Source of the DNA: Bufo bufo
Taxonomy: Eukaryota > Chordata > Amphibia > Anura > Bufonidae
Direction: 5' to 3'
NCBI RefSeq assembly: GCF_905171765.1
Contig: NC_053389.1
Location: 213,224,624 to 213,288,623, forward strand
Length of the DNA: 64,000 bases
Each line of letters begins with the position of its first letter. Positions within the stretch are counted from its first letter, which is position 1. This document shows positions 53,831-64,000 of this stretch, piece by piece. The notes beneath the pieces were generated by a model, which saw only the letters and a list, made by a program, of their open reading frames with translations, searched no databases and was not told the DNA's origin. The position numbers and the translations under genes were made by a program.

Positions 53831-55480
53831 ATTAAAACTCCACAAAAAATCTGTAATTTTCTCACTTTATCACACAACAGCTAATAAGCCCTTTTTTTCC
53901 CACTAATACACGCCAAAGAAGGCTTTAGGACATATAACTGCACCGCTGAACAGCAAATTATATTTTTTTTTTTGCCACTTATACAAGCCATAAAGGACTT
54001 TAGAACATATAACTGCACCACTGAATGGCAAATAATATATATTTTTTTGACACTAATACACGCCAAAAAGGGCTGTAATTTTCTCACTTCACCACACAAC
54101 GGCAAATACTTTTTTTGTGCCTCTAATGCACGCAAAAAAAGTGCTTTAGAACATATAACTGCTCCTCTGAATGGCATATAATATATATTTTTTTGCCACT
54201 AATACACGCCAAAAAGGGCTTTAGTACATATAACTGCACCGCTGAATGGCAAATAGGCCCATACTTTTTTCCAGTTATACACTCCACAAAAGGCTTTAGA
54301 ACATATAACTGCACCGCTGAACGGCAAATAATATATACACTGCCTGTCCTAAAAAAAAGTTGCCACCAAAAAAAAAAAAAAAAAGGTCATACACACTAAT
54401 ATTTTGTTGGGCCGCCTTTAGCTTTGATTACGGCACGCATTCGCTGTGGCATTGTTTCGATAAGCTTCTGCAATGTCACAAGATTTATTTCCATCCAGTG
54501 TTGCCTTTTTTTCTGGTTTGCCTCACTGATTAGTGGTTTTCTTACGGCTACACAGCTGTTCAGTCGCAATCCCTTGAGTTCCCTTCGCATTGTGCAAGTG
54601 GAAATCTTTTCCACAACCACAAGATGTGTCTTTCGACATGGTTGTTTAAGAAATGAGAAGCAACTCATTGCACCAGTTGGGGTTAAATAACTTATTGCCA
54701 GCTAAAAGATAATCGCCCATGCAGTAATTATCCAATAGGAGGCTCATAACTATTTGCTTAGTTAAATCCAGGTGGCAACTTTTTTTTTTGCCACTATTAC
54801 ACACCAAAAAGGGTTTTAGAACATATAACTGCACCGCTGAACGGCAAAAAGGCCCTTACATTTTTTTTACTTATATACTCCACAAAAGCTTTTAGAACAG
54901 ATAACTGCACCCCTGAATGGCAAATAATATATATTTTTTGCCATTAATATACGCCAAAAAGGGCTGTAATTTGTCTCACTTCACCATGCAACGGCAAAAG
55001 CTTTTTTTTGTGCCACAAATACACACTTAAAAGGGCTTTAGAACATATAACTGCACCGCTGAACGGCAAATATATATTTTATACAAAGGGCTGTAACTTT
55101 CTGACTTCACCACATAACATCAAATAATTTATTTTTGCGCCACTAATAAACACCAAAAAGTGCTTTAAAATATATAACTGCATAGCTGAAGGCAAATAAT
55201 TTATATTTTTTGGCCACTAATAAACGCCAAAAAGGGCTTTAGAACATTTAACTGCACCACTGAACGGCAAATAATATCTATTTTTTTTTGCCACTAATAC
55301 ACGCCAAAAAGGGCTTTAGAGCATATAACTGCACCGCTGAATGGCAAATAATATATATTTTTTTGCCACTAATACACACCAAATAGGGCTGTAATTTTCT
55401 CACCGCTAATAAGCCCTTTTTTCTCCACTAATTCAAGCCAAAAAATGCTTTAAAACATATAACTGTACCTCACAAGGGCA
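53831..55480. repeat. About 80-bp tandem satellite of hAT copy 3
   Basis: About 14 units share CACGCCAAAAAGGGCTTTAG, ACATATAACTGCACCGCTGA and GGCAAATAATATATATTTTT. Some units carry an alternative GCTGTAATTTTCTCACTTCACC phrase, so two unit types are interspersed. It is interrupted by a Tc1/mariner fragment at 54338-54791. Confidence 0.9.
54338..54791 (-). mobile_element. Internally deleted Tc1/mariner element
   Basis: The left end TACACTGCCTGTCCTAAAA leads into AAAAGTTGCCACC; the right end carries the inverted GGTGGCAACTTTTTTTTT. The 90-codon minus-strand frame joins a transposase HTH region (RRELKGLRLNSCVAVRKPLI) directly to the C-terminal LQKLIETMPQRMRAVIKAKG, so the DDE catalytic middle is missing. 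The outermost bases of the right end appear lost. It is nonautonomous and inserted in the hAT satellite. Confidence 0.85.
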
Positions 55481-56072
55481 AATAAGACGTAGAAATATTT
55501 TCTTGTAATAAATCCAGTTAATGGCTGTATCAAACATCACTTGCACCCCAATAACAAGAACGGTTTTCTGGAATTAAAGAGTTGTGGCAATTTGGATCCC
55601 CAGTCAGTGCAGCAATTTTTAAAAGGATTGTTTCTATTACCCAGGCTGTAAAATCCCCTACTGAACCCTGTTCTGCTTCAATACTGTGGAATGATTCCTC
55701 CCTATTCTTTCCCTGAACTTCTATAGAGCAAAATAAAAGTTTTAAAGTATTTTCCACTACAGTCCCTAGCGCCTGCTGACATCTCTCCCTGCACTAAGTA
55801 CAATGGAAAATGTCTTGAATCCAAGATGGATGATGCTATTTATGACATCACAGGGCTGGCTGGCTGCTGATTGGTTGCGTGCATGACATTGTGGGTTATC
55901 CCTCATTCCCAGAGTTACTTGCTGCATGTCCTAACATGTGGAGCAGCCATTTTTGGAAAAAATGTGATTCATTACCACGAAATGTGAGGAAACTTGAATT
56001 CGGTGCAAATTAAATTTTTCCTGAAATTCGGATCGAATTCCACTTTGTCAACTTTGATTCGCTCATCTCTAA
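55481..56072 (-). mobile_element. hAT copy 3 terminal region
   Basis: This is noncoding sequence ending in GATTCGCTCATCTCTA (reverse complement TAGAGATGAGCGAATC), a hAT-type terminus. The order satellite, then terminal region, matches copy 2, so 53482-56072 is one truncated element. Confidence 0.7.
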
Positions 56073-57500
56073 CCACAGCCAGAAATCAGTAGGTTCCTCT
56101 GACATCACACTTAGTTGACATGGCCCAGGAACTGACTCTATGCACTCAATCTGTCCTGCACTTGTCTCTTGCTTTTGCTGCTCCATCTGTAAGCCAAGTA
56201 ATGTTTGCCACTGGCTCTGCTCCCCTTTTCAGCGACGATGACCTTTGTTGGGACAGTCAGCAGTTATAGGCCAGCACAGACTTGGAGGAGAAGTCCGCTG
56301 AGGATTCCTTTAGGTGTACTCCAATGATGGGAGAATATGTAGGAGCACATGTTGCGAGAGGTCAGGGACGTGCACAAGAGACAAGTGAGGGTAACACAAG
56401 TGACTCGCAAACATATGAAGATAATGATGTAGCTGATCGCATGTGGGAGCTGGGTGAAGAGGGGTTATTGCCATCATTAGGGGGTGTGGGTGGTAGCGTT
56501 CCCAAAAGACAGCAAGATGGAAAGGTGCCCAAGAGACAGCAGGGTGGAAGCGTGCCCATGAGACAGTCAGGTGGAAGCGTGCCCGAGGTACAGCAGGGTG
56601 ACAGCATGCCTTAGACAGAGGGTGGAAGTGTGCCCGTGAGACTGCAGGGTGGAAGCAGTGGGAAATCTGGAGTCAAATATGAAAGGGGTAAACTGCCTGT
56701 TATTCTGGAGACTGCCTCTGATGGACACTAGCAATTCACCGATTCAAAATAGCAGTGCCAGTCATCACGCAGTGATGAAGGGAAAATGCTATACTCTGAA
56801 GTGTTCTTCACACAGTCACTGGGGGACATTAGCGTGGCAGTATGCAGGATATGTGCTGGTAGAAGTGGCGCGCCACTCATTTAGTGTCATTTAGTCTGAT
56901 TCAGCTGCATCTCCCACCGGCCTAAACCCCCTCTCCAGCAGTCAGGGCTTGTCAATGTTAGCAGAAGATAGTTATTGTTCCTTCCCATCAACTTCAATGT
57001 CGTCTATTACATCTGATGCTCCTCCTCCTCCTTTTCCTAGTCAGTGGTTTAGACAGCAATCGATCACCGAGGTGATTGCAAAAAGACAACAGTATGCGTG
57101 CACTTACTTAACGGCGCAGAATTTGATTGTGCATCTGGCCAAGTTGCTGGTACAACAGTCCCTCTCTTTCCATGTAGTTGACTATGGAAGTAGTATGTAG
57201 TAGAATAGGGAAATCATTCATTTTTTTATGCACCCCTTAGGGGGACCAGGTCTGAATGATGACCATCCTCATCTTTTGCTGGCTTTACTTCTTCCAAATC
57301 ATCCTTCAAAGTCTCCATGTCCAGGGAAAGTCAGCAAGATGCAAAGAGAGAAGGAACTGGATTTTCATAATGACCTATTATCGGTTTTAGATCATGTGGA
57401 AAAGGAGGAAAGGCAAAAGGCAGAGCAATGGTCTTCCATCTGTAGGGCATGAGAGCGGTTGGTGTTTAAGAAATGGGTTCACAAGGAGGGGGGGGGGTGC
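56073..57500 (+). pseudogene. Possible hAT-like coding fragment
   Basis: One plus-strand frame (56949-57200) has QSITEVIAKRQQYACTYLTA followed by IVHLAKLLVQQSLSFHVVD, which recalls the region between the BED finger and catalytic core of hAT transposases. Upstream, 56470-56650 has a 27-bp repeat (GGTGGAAGCGTGCCC words) encoding a KRQQGGSVP-type repeat. A further frame at 57228-57452 is charged and helical but not recognised. Weakly supported. Confidence 0.4.
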
Positions 57501-58101
57501 GGTTGGAGCTTTCTTCATATTTCATTCCGGGAATGCCCCATGACCATTTTTCTCTCCTCTTTTATCATTTAGTTGGATCCAACTGCCAGTCACCTGCAGC
57601 GCCATGAAGTACTCTTCATATCTAGTTTCAGTATACAAGGGTTAAAGGTAAGTATATAGTGGGCAACCATTGGCCCTATGTGGCCTCTTTATGTAATTCT
57701 CATACAAATGGGGCATTTTCTGGACATTGCAGGCCACAACAGCAATAATTTGCTTGCTGTGCCATGCAGCTAACCAGCCAAACCCCATACCAGCAACAGA
57801 ACCTGTTTGTCTAACATATTGTATAGCAACTACTGGTTTTTAGGCTCCTGTCCCTTATGACAATAATTCAGTGGCCATTTTTGATCTATCCACTATGTTT
57901 GGCCCTTCTGGTTTTAACCCTAATACATTTTTAAAGTCAAATAACATCTTGTTCATAGTATATATTTGTATACTTTTTGATTTTACACTTGGAATATGAA
58001 AATCATTTTTTAAAGGGTTTCATATCTACAGTGTTAAAAATCATTTCTGTTCTTATAGTAGGTTTCCATTTGACAGAACAGAGCCATTTACAATACACAC
58101 A
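57501..58101. other. No gene recognised
   Basis: Non-repetitive AT-rich sequence. A splice-like ATTTAG...GGTAAGT pair at about 57573-57655 was noted but is unsupported by coding sequence. Confidence 0.5.
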
Positions 58102-58759
58102 TTAAAGGGGTTGTCCGAGTTATTTTTTTGTTCTTTCTATGTTCCTAACTGGGCAAATATAACAGCTTTCCAATTCACTCACTTTATCTCCAGTGGCTGG
58201 TTTCTCAGATTTCACTGAGGGTCACATGACCTGTGATGTCAGCTTCTCTCCCTGTCTGATAAAGGTCGTTTACAAGCCTGTAAATGAGACATCACTGTGC
58301 TGGCCATGCCCCTCTTCACTGCCTCTCTCCTAGGATTCTTAACCCCTTCAGCTGCACACACTGGGTAGCCACTGGCTGCAGCAGTAACAATTCTGGGCAA
58401 AGGAGCTGAAGGACTAGAGAGAGCATTGCACAAGAAGGAAGGGGGGAGATCCTGCGTGTATTAGCAGTGTCATTATACAGCTGGGACTTGTAGTTCTACA
58501 CTTACAACATGCTGCTGAGTCTCCCAGCAGGCAGACATGTCACTCAGGGCAGCTCTTGTATTCACTCCCTTAGCAGAGCAGGGGGAGGGGCAGAGATTGT
58601 TTTTATTACATGTAAACAAAGGGTCAGAAAAGAACCAGGGAAATGAGGAAATATATATATTTTTTTTGCATAAAACTTGCTTAGCTTAGTTATATATTGC
58701 TGCCCATCAGATTTTCAGTGCTATAATTTTTTTTTTCATAACTCGGACAACCCCTTTAA
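58102..58759. mobile_element. TTAA-target MITE, 650 bp
   Basis: AGGGGTTGTCCGAGTTAT (from 58106) and its perfect complement ATAACTCGGACAACCCCT (to 58755) form the ends. They are flanked by TTAA at 58102-58105 and 58756-58759. No ORF. It is of piggyBac or Kolobok type and unrelated in terminus to the 46.7-kb element. Confidence 0.93.
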
Positions 58760-59262
58760 GTGTATATTTTTATATTTATTCTCAGTCTGTTTTTCAAAGT
58801 TCTCCATTGTTTGCATTATTTTCAGAGCATTTAGTATGGGGCCCATTTTTGGATTTGCTTTTTCTCCCAACGTTCCAATAGCCACAACTTTTTTAATGTT
58901 CCATTCATATAGCCATATGAGGGCTTATTTTTTTTTTGGGATAAGTTGTACTATTTAAGAGCAGAAGGAGCAGCATCCCTTTGCCTTACCTAACAGATGC
59001 CACGATCAGTGTTGATCGTGGCATCTGAGGGGTTAAATGAGTTCAGCGGGATCTCCCTTCCCTGTATGATACAGCAAGCACCCGCCTTGTACGGAGTGGG
59101 CTCATTGCAGCAGCCCACTCCATGCATTCCTGCAGTCACCATAACGTACAGGTATACATGATTTATAACGATTTGTGACAAATTAATTTGTAACTAATGA
59201 AATTTCTTGACAAAGTTCAGCAAGTTGGTCAAATCAAATTTTTCTAAACTTTGCTCATCTCT
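58760..59262. mobile_element. hAT-like terminal segment with perfect hairpin
   Basis: It ends with TTTGCTCATCTCTAG, the same type of terminus as at 56072, after AT-rich sequence. A perfect hairpin CAGATGCCACGATCA/TGATCGTGGCATCTG with a 4-nt loop is at 58994-59027. No left terminus was identified. Confidence 0.5.
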
Positions 59263-61327
59263 AGCCTACTTCTGTGTATGATTTTGTGTTGTGTGATTCT
59301 CTATACTGTATGCCACTATTCTAAAATATTTTCTGCACGATGCTGCTCAATCTGGGCCTGCATGTTAAATATGCACCTCCTTTGGAGGAAATCATATTAT
59401 CACTTGACTGCTAGAAACTGGTCCTTTGCAAGTGATAATGAGATGTGTCCTGACCCTTTCTCCTTTGCCTTGCGGGGCTCCTTCCGCAGAGCAGGCTTAT
59501 CCCTGCTCGTTTCTTTTACGTGCCTCCGATTCACTTCTTTCTTCTTTCCAGCAGTGGTTTCCCTTGCTTTGGCATCAGATTCAGAGACCTCTGCTTCTTT
59601 AGTCATTTTTTCCACTTCGGCAACCGCTACTTCAGTCACTGCAGCACCTGAGGACTTCACGTCCTCCAAAACCTCGACCTTAACTTCTTCAGCCTTGGTT
59701 TTCTTGGACCCAGCATCATATACTTGCCCTCTTAAGTCCTTTTCCTCTTTCTCAGCAAGGTAGGAAGTACCAGGGACACCGGGGTCTTCACCAGACTCGT
59801 CGACTTCTGGAATTTTCTCCAGAATTCAGGAGAGCCACCCCACAGTAGTATACATGATCTTCATACTGGTCGTCCATCTCCCCGTATTCCTACCCCAGCA
59901 GGCTGATGGATACTTGGACGGCTTTGCAGGCGGAGGGGACGTCTTTCGGGACCAGGTCCTGGCTACCCACTGCCATGAGTCTCTTGGCCTCTGCATCCAC
60001 ATTAGCCCCATCAACGGGTTCAGCAGAAAGATCTTCCATCTTCTCTGCCTCGGTCGGAACCGCAGTGCCACCATCTCAAGATCCCTTCTTAACAGGCTCT
60101 GGTTTAAACTTCTCCAACTCATAGACATTCTTCCCGACGTCATCCTTTGAGCTCATAAGATCCTCCATCTCTGCTCTGAGTTGCTTGTTCAGCCTCTCAA
60201 ACTCATCTCGCTCCTCTTGCGCTTCTTCAAGTGCTCTAGCCAAGGGGGCCTTGGTCTCTTTTTCCCGAGCATCCGCCTTTGCTTGGTCATGTTCTTCGGC
60301 ATATTGGGCAAAGATGTATTTCTCTTCAGCCCAGGGCTGGTCAAACTTTTTCTGTTTTTTTCTTAGTTTTTCGCACCAGTTTGTTGGAAGCCTCCTGGTT
60401 CAACTGCTCCTCACTGGGTTTTGCGGCAGCAGATATAGGAGTATCAATATTCTTTTTAGGAGACTCTGTGGGGTTTCCACCCAGAGCCGCTAAAGCACTT
60501 TATCGGTGTCTACCGCAGTTTTCTGTATTTCTTTGGCGCCTTTGCTCTTCACCTGGATATCAGGCCGTAGACCCTTCAGCTCACTCATTTCTTTCGGGGC
60601 CTCCTCCCTTGACCCCTCTGCAGACTTCTTCGGTGACTCTGTGAAGACAGCTAGTCTTTTCTTTATCAGATCTAGTGACTGTATAGAGAGGGAGGAATTA
60701 TCTTCCTGCTTGCAGCTGTACTGACATGGCAGGTCATTTACCACGGCCTGGGTATGGGTCTCAGACACTAGGCTTTAGTCTCCCAACTTAACTCTTGTCA
60801 TGTCAGATACAACTGTCATCTGGTTGCTACTAGTAACCACCCCAATTTTGCAAAACTTCGATCTGGTAGCTTCCTTTTCGGAGTTGCCAATGGTCACAGC
60901 GCATACGTCACCTATGCCGCTCGTGTCATTATTAACGCTGACCTCTAGGGGCACTGAGAAGTTAATCCCTACACGAGACATTACCTTATTGACTATAGAA
61001 CACTGTGGAGACTGCCTATCCACCTCTGGCACGTGTGGCACACCCTCTAGGACTGCCTCCCTTTTTTGCTCTTTCACCAGAGTAGGATTGCTCCACTATA
61101 ATTTTTCCTCCAGGGGGCGCTTTTCCCCTGACCACATCCTGCAATGGAAAAGCCATGTCATTGTCATCACCTATTTCACAAGACGTCACATTTACATTTT
61201 GCACTTTATCAGCACCATTGTTTCTAATGATCACTTAATTTAAAGGGCTAGAAAAAACTTCTGCAGGAGTTTCACCGCTAGCTGCAAAAGGAAACCACGG
61301 TCCCACTTCACCTCATGTACGAGCACC
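59263..61327 (-). pseudogene. Decayed Lys/Glu-rich coding region, identity unknown
   Basis: Consecutive minus-strand frames, separated by stops and frameshifts, suggest one protein of about 600 residues. From upstream it shows GKAPPGGKIIVEQSYSG (61130), MSRVGINFSVPLEVSVNNDT (60970), TESPKKSAEGSREEAPKEMS (60620) and [20 protein letters not shown] (60400). The myosin-like segment (60360-60108) follows, then AEKMEDLSAEPVDGANVDAE (60030), DDQYEDHVYYCGVAL (59850), and a KEKE-type tail with KMTKEAEVSESDAKARETT (59600). The region lies between a hAT-type end and a TTAA element and continues beyond it. It could be a LINE ORF1 or an unrecognised element protein. No host gene is asserted. Confidence 0.45.
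60108..60360 (-). pseudogene. Myosin-II heavy-chain coiled-coil-like segment
   Basis: Eighty-four stop-free codons on the minus strand read [14 protein letters not shown], then [50 protein letters not shown] and YELEK. This closely resembles the late coiled-coil rod of non-muscle or smooth-muscle myosin heavy chains, in register. It is entered by a one-base shift in a run of A and left abruptly after ELEK, where the sequence becomes unrelated ([10 protein letters not shown] then stop). No intron-like gap is seen. Confidence 0.75.
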
Positions 61328-61331
61328 TTAA

Positions 61332-62714
61332 CCACCTCAGCCCCCAGTGCTTAAACACCCTGAAAGACCAGGCCGCTTTTTACACTTCTGACCTACACTA
61401 ATTTCACCGTTTATTGCTCGGTCATGCAACTTACCACCCAAATGAATTTTACCTCCTTTTCTTCTCACTAATAGAGCTTTCATTTGGTGGTATTTCATTG
61501 CTGCTGACATTTTTACTTTTTTTGTTATTAATCGAAATTTAACGATTTTTTTGCAAAAAAATGACATTTTTCACTTTCAGTTGTAAAATTTTGCAAAAAA
61601 AACGAGATCCATATATAAATTTTGCTCTAAATTTATTGTTCTACATGTCTTTGATAAAAAAAAAAATGTTTGGGTAAAAAAAAAAATGGTTTGGGTAAAA
61701 GTTATAGCGTTTACAAACTATGGTACAAAAATGTGAATTTCCGCTTTTTGAAGCAGCTCTGACTTTCTGAGCACCTGTCATGTTTCCTGAGGTTCTACAA
61801 TGCCCAGACAGTACAAACACCCCACAAATGACCACATTTCTGAAAGTAGACACCCTAAGGTATTCGCTGATGGGCATAGTGAGTTCATAGAACTTTTTAT
61901 TTTTTGTCACAAGTTAGCGGAAAATGATGATTTATTTATTTATTTATTTTTTTCTTACAAAGTCTCATATTCCACTAACTTGTGACAAAAAATAAAAAGT
62001 TCTATGAACTCACTATGCCCATCACGAAATACCTTGGGGTCTCTTCTTTCCAAAATGGGGTCACTTGTGGGGTAGTTATACTGCCCTGGCATTCTAGGGG
62101 CCCAAATGTGTGGTAAGGAGTTTGAAATCAAATTCTGTAAAAAATGACGAGTGAAATCCGAAAGGTGCTCTTTGGAATATGGGCCCCTTTGCCCACCTAG
62201 GCTACAAAAAAGTGTCACACATCTGGTATCTCCGTATTCAGTAGAAGTTGGGGAATGTGTTTTGGGGTGTCTTTTTACATATACCCATGCTGGGTGAGAT
62301 AAATATCTTGGTCAAATGCCAACTTTGTATAAAAAAATGGGAAAAGTTGTCTTTTGCCAAGATATTTCTCTCACCCAGCATGGGTATATGTAAAATGACA
62401 CCCCAAAACACATTACCCAACTTCTACTGAATACGGAGATACCAGATGTGTGACACTTTTTTGCAGCCTAGGTGGGCAAAGGGGCCCATATTCCAAAGAG
62501 CACCTTTCGGATTTCACTCGTCATTTTTTACAGAATTTGATTTCCAACTCCTTACCACACATTTGGGCCCCTAGAATGCCAGGGCAGTATAACTACCCCA
62601 CAAGTGACCCCATTTTGGAAAGAAGAGACCCCAAGGTATTCGCTGATGGGCATAGTGAGTTCATGGAAGTTTTTATTTTTTGTCACAAGTTAGTGAAATA
62701 TGAGACTTTGTATG

Positions 62715-62745
<31 letters not shown>

Positions 62746-64000
62746 CATTTTCCACTTATTTAGTGACAAAAAAATAAAAAATTCTAGGAACTCGCCATGC
62801 CCCTCACGGAATACCTTGGGGTGTCTTCTTTCCAAAATGGGGTCACTTGTGGGGTAGTTATACTGCCCTGGCATTTTCCAGGGGCCCTAATGTGTGGTAA
62901 GTAGGTAAATGACCTGTGAAATCCGAAAGGTGCTCTTTGGAATGTGGGCCCCTTTGCCCACCTAGGCTGCAAAAAAGTGTCACACATGTGGTATCTCCGT
63001 ATTCAGGAGACGTTTGGGAATGTGTTTTGGGGTGTCATTTTACATATACTCATGCTGGGTGAGAGAAATATCTTGGCAAAAGACAACTTTTCCCATTTTT
63101 TTATACAAAGTTGGCATTTTACCAAGATATTTCTCTCACCCAGCATGGGTATATGTAAAATGACACCCCAAAACATCAACTTCTCCTGAATACGGAGATA
63201 CCACATGTGTGACACTTTTTTGCAGCCTAGGTGGGCAAAGGTGCCCAAATTCCTTTTAGGAGGGCATTTTTAGACATTTGGATACCAGACTTCTTCTCAC
63301 GCTTTGGGGCCCCTAAAATGCCAGGGCAGTATAAATACCCCACATGTGACCCCATTTTGGAAAGAAGACACCCCAAGGTATTCAATGAGGGGCATGGCGA
63401 GTTCATAGAAAAAAAAATAATTTGGCACAAGTTAGCGGAAATTGATTTTTTTTTTTTTCTCACAAAGTCTCCCTTTCCACTAACTTGGGACAAAAATTTC
63501 AATCTTTCATGGACTCTATAAGCCCCTCAGCAAATACCTTGGGGTGTCTTCTTTCCAAATTGGGGTCATTTGTGGGCTGTTTGTACTGCCCTGGCATTTG
63601 AGGGTCTCCGCAATCATTACATGTATGCCCAGCATTAGGAGTTTCTGCTATTCTCCTTATATTGAGCATACGGGTAATGAGATTTTTTTTTTCCGTTCAG
63701 CCTCTGGGCTGAAAGAAAAAAATGAACGGCACAGATTTTTTCATTCGCATCGATCAATGTGGATGAAAAAATCTCTGCCAAAAAAAGAAAAAGGAGGGGA
63801 AAGGCGTCTGCCAGGACATAGGAGCTCCGCCCAACATCCATACCCACTTAGCTCGTATGCCCTGGCAAACCCGATTTCTCCATTCACATCAATCGATGTG
63901 GATGAATAAATCATTGCCGGGATTTTTTTTTTTTATATATATATGCAAAGTGTTTGCCAAAGTATATGAACACCGCCACCTCCTCAGCTCATATGCCTCG
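61332..64000. mobile_element. Second TTAA composite element, inverted, partial
   Basis: It starts after TTAA (61328-61331) with CCACCTCAGCCCCCAGTGCT, the reverse complement of the right end at 51378. It repeats the right-end region (compare 61340-61910 with 50800-51370 in reverse) and the alternating palindromes, with centres near 61945, 62330, 62720, 63090 and 63450. From about 63620 the sequence changes to two tandem units containing ACATCGATCAATGTGGATGA-like words. The other end is outside the window. Confidence 0.88.

Noticed and set aside
57568..57660. Possible exon between ATTTAG and GTAAGT
   Set aside because: The enclosed sequence has no recognisable protein and no partner exons nearby.
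60108..60360. Functional myosin heavy-chain gene
   Set aside because: Only 84 codons resemble myosin, flanked by unrelated sequence, a frameshift and stops; no further rod or motor sequence is present.
1..64000. tRNA or intact small-RNA genes
   Set aside because: No cloverleaf with A and B boxes was recognised by eye. A covariance search would be needed to exclude them fully.

Overview
The window reads as vertebrate nuclear DNA from a repeat-rich amphibian genome, most likely a frog or toad. That is an inference from the mixture of transposon families: Ty3/Gypsy elements (one with a chromodomain), Tx1-clade L1 elements, CR1 LINEs whose ORF1 carries an esterase, Penelope-like elements with a GIY-YIG endonuclease and a hammerhead ribozyme, several BED/hAT transposons with long upstream satellites, and TTAA-target DNA transposons. 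I see no intact host gene. Nearly all of the 64 kb is transposable elements inserted into one another.

Layout. 1-12869: a minus-strand Ty3/Gypsy element (A) whose 5' LTR is split by a complete plus-strand chromovirus (B, 6905-12448, identical LTRs, TSD GGTAC). A itself sits in a CR1 fragment (12870-13330). 13331-14480: AT-rich DNA with a hammerhead-like remnant. 14481-17660: a plus-strand Tx1-type L1. 17680-19885: a minus-strand hAT transposase relic. About 19886-45100: one long minus-strand Tx1-clade L1, split by a MITE (20528-20815), a CR1 tail (23317-24097), a 1.35-kb hAT-like element (25953-27299), a nearly full-length CR1 (about 27600-35510, itself split by a Penelope-like element at 28355-32381) and a 7.5-kb hAT (37205-44731). 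That hAT carries Penelope-derived DNA and two copies of an 18S rRNA-derived fragment.

45101-45800 is unassigned and rich in hairpins. 45808-52567 is a minus-strand CR1 cut exactly at a TTAA by a 4638-bp composite element (46741-51378) made of hairpins, a 191-bp satellite and an array of alternating palindromes. Next come an LTR-like segment (52568-53060), a MITE, a third hAT with its satellite and a deleted Tc1/mariner (53482-56072), a hAT-like fragment, a TTAA MITE (58102-58759), and a decayed minus-strand lysine/glutamate-rich coding region (59263-61327) that contains 84 codons resembling a myosin-II coiled coil. The window ends inside a second, inverted copy of the TTAA composite element.

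The nesting gives a relative chronology: L1 and CR1 are oldest, the Penelope-like element, the hATs and the TTAA element are younger, and chromovirus B is youngest. Observations most worth a second look are a 10-nt self-complementarity in B that fits Tf1-type self-priming, a hammerhead ribozyme fold in the Penelope-like element, the tandem 18S-derived fragments sharing an unexpected insert, the myosin-like segment, and the architecture of the TTAA composite element.
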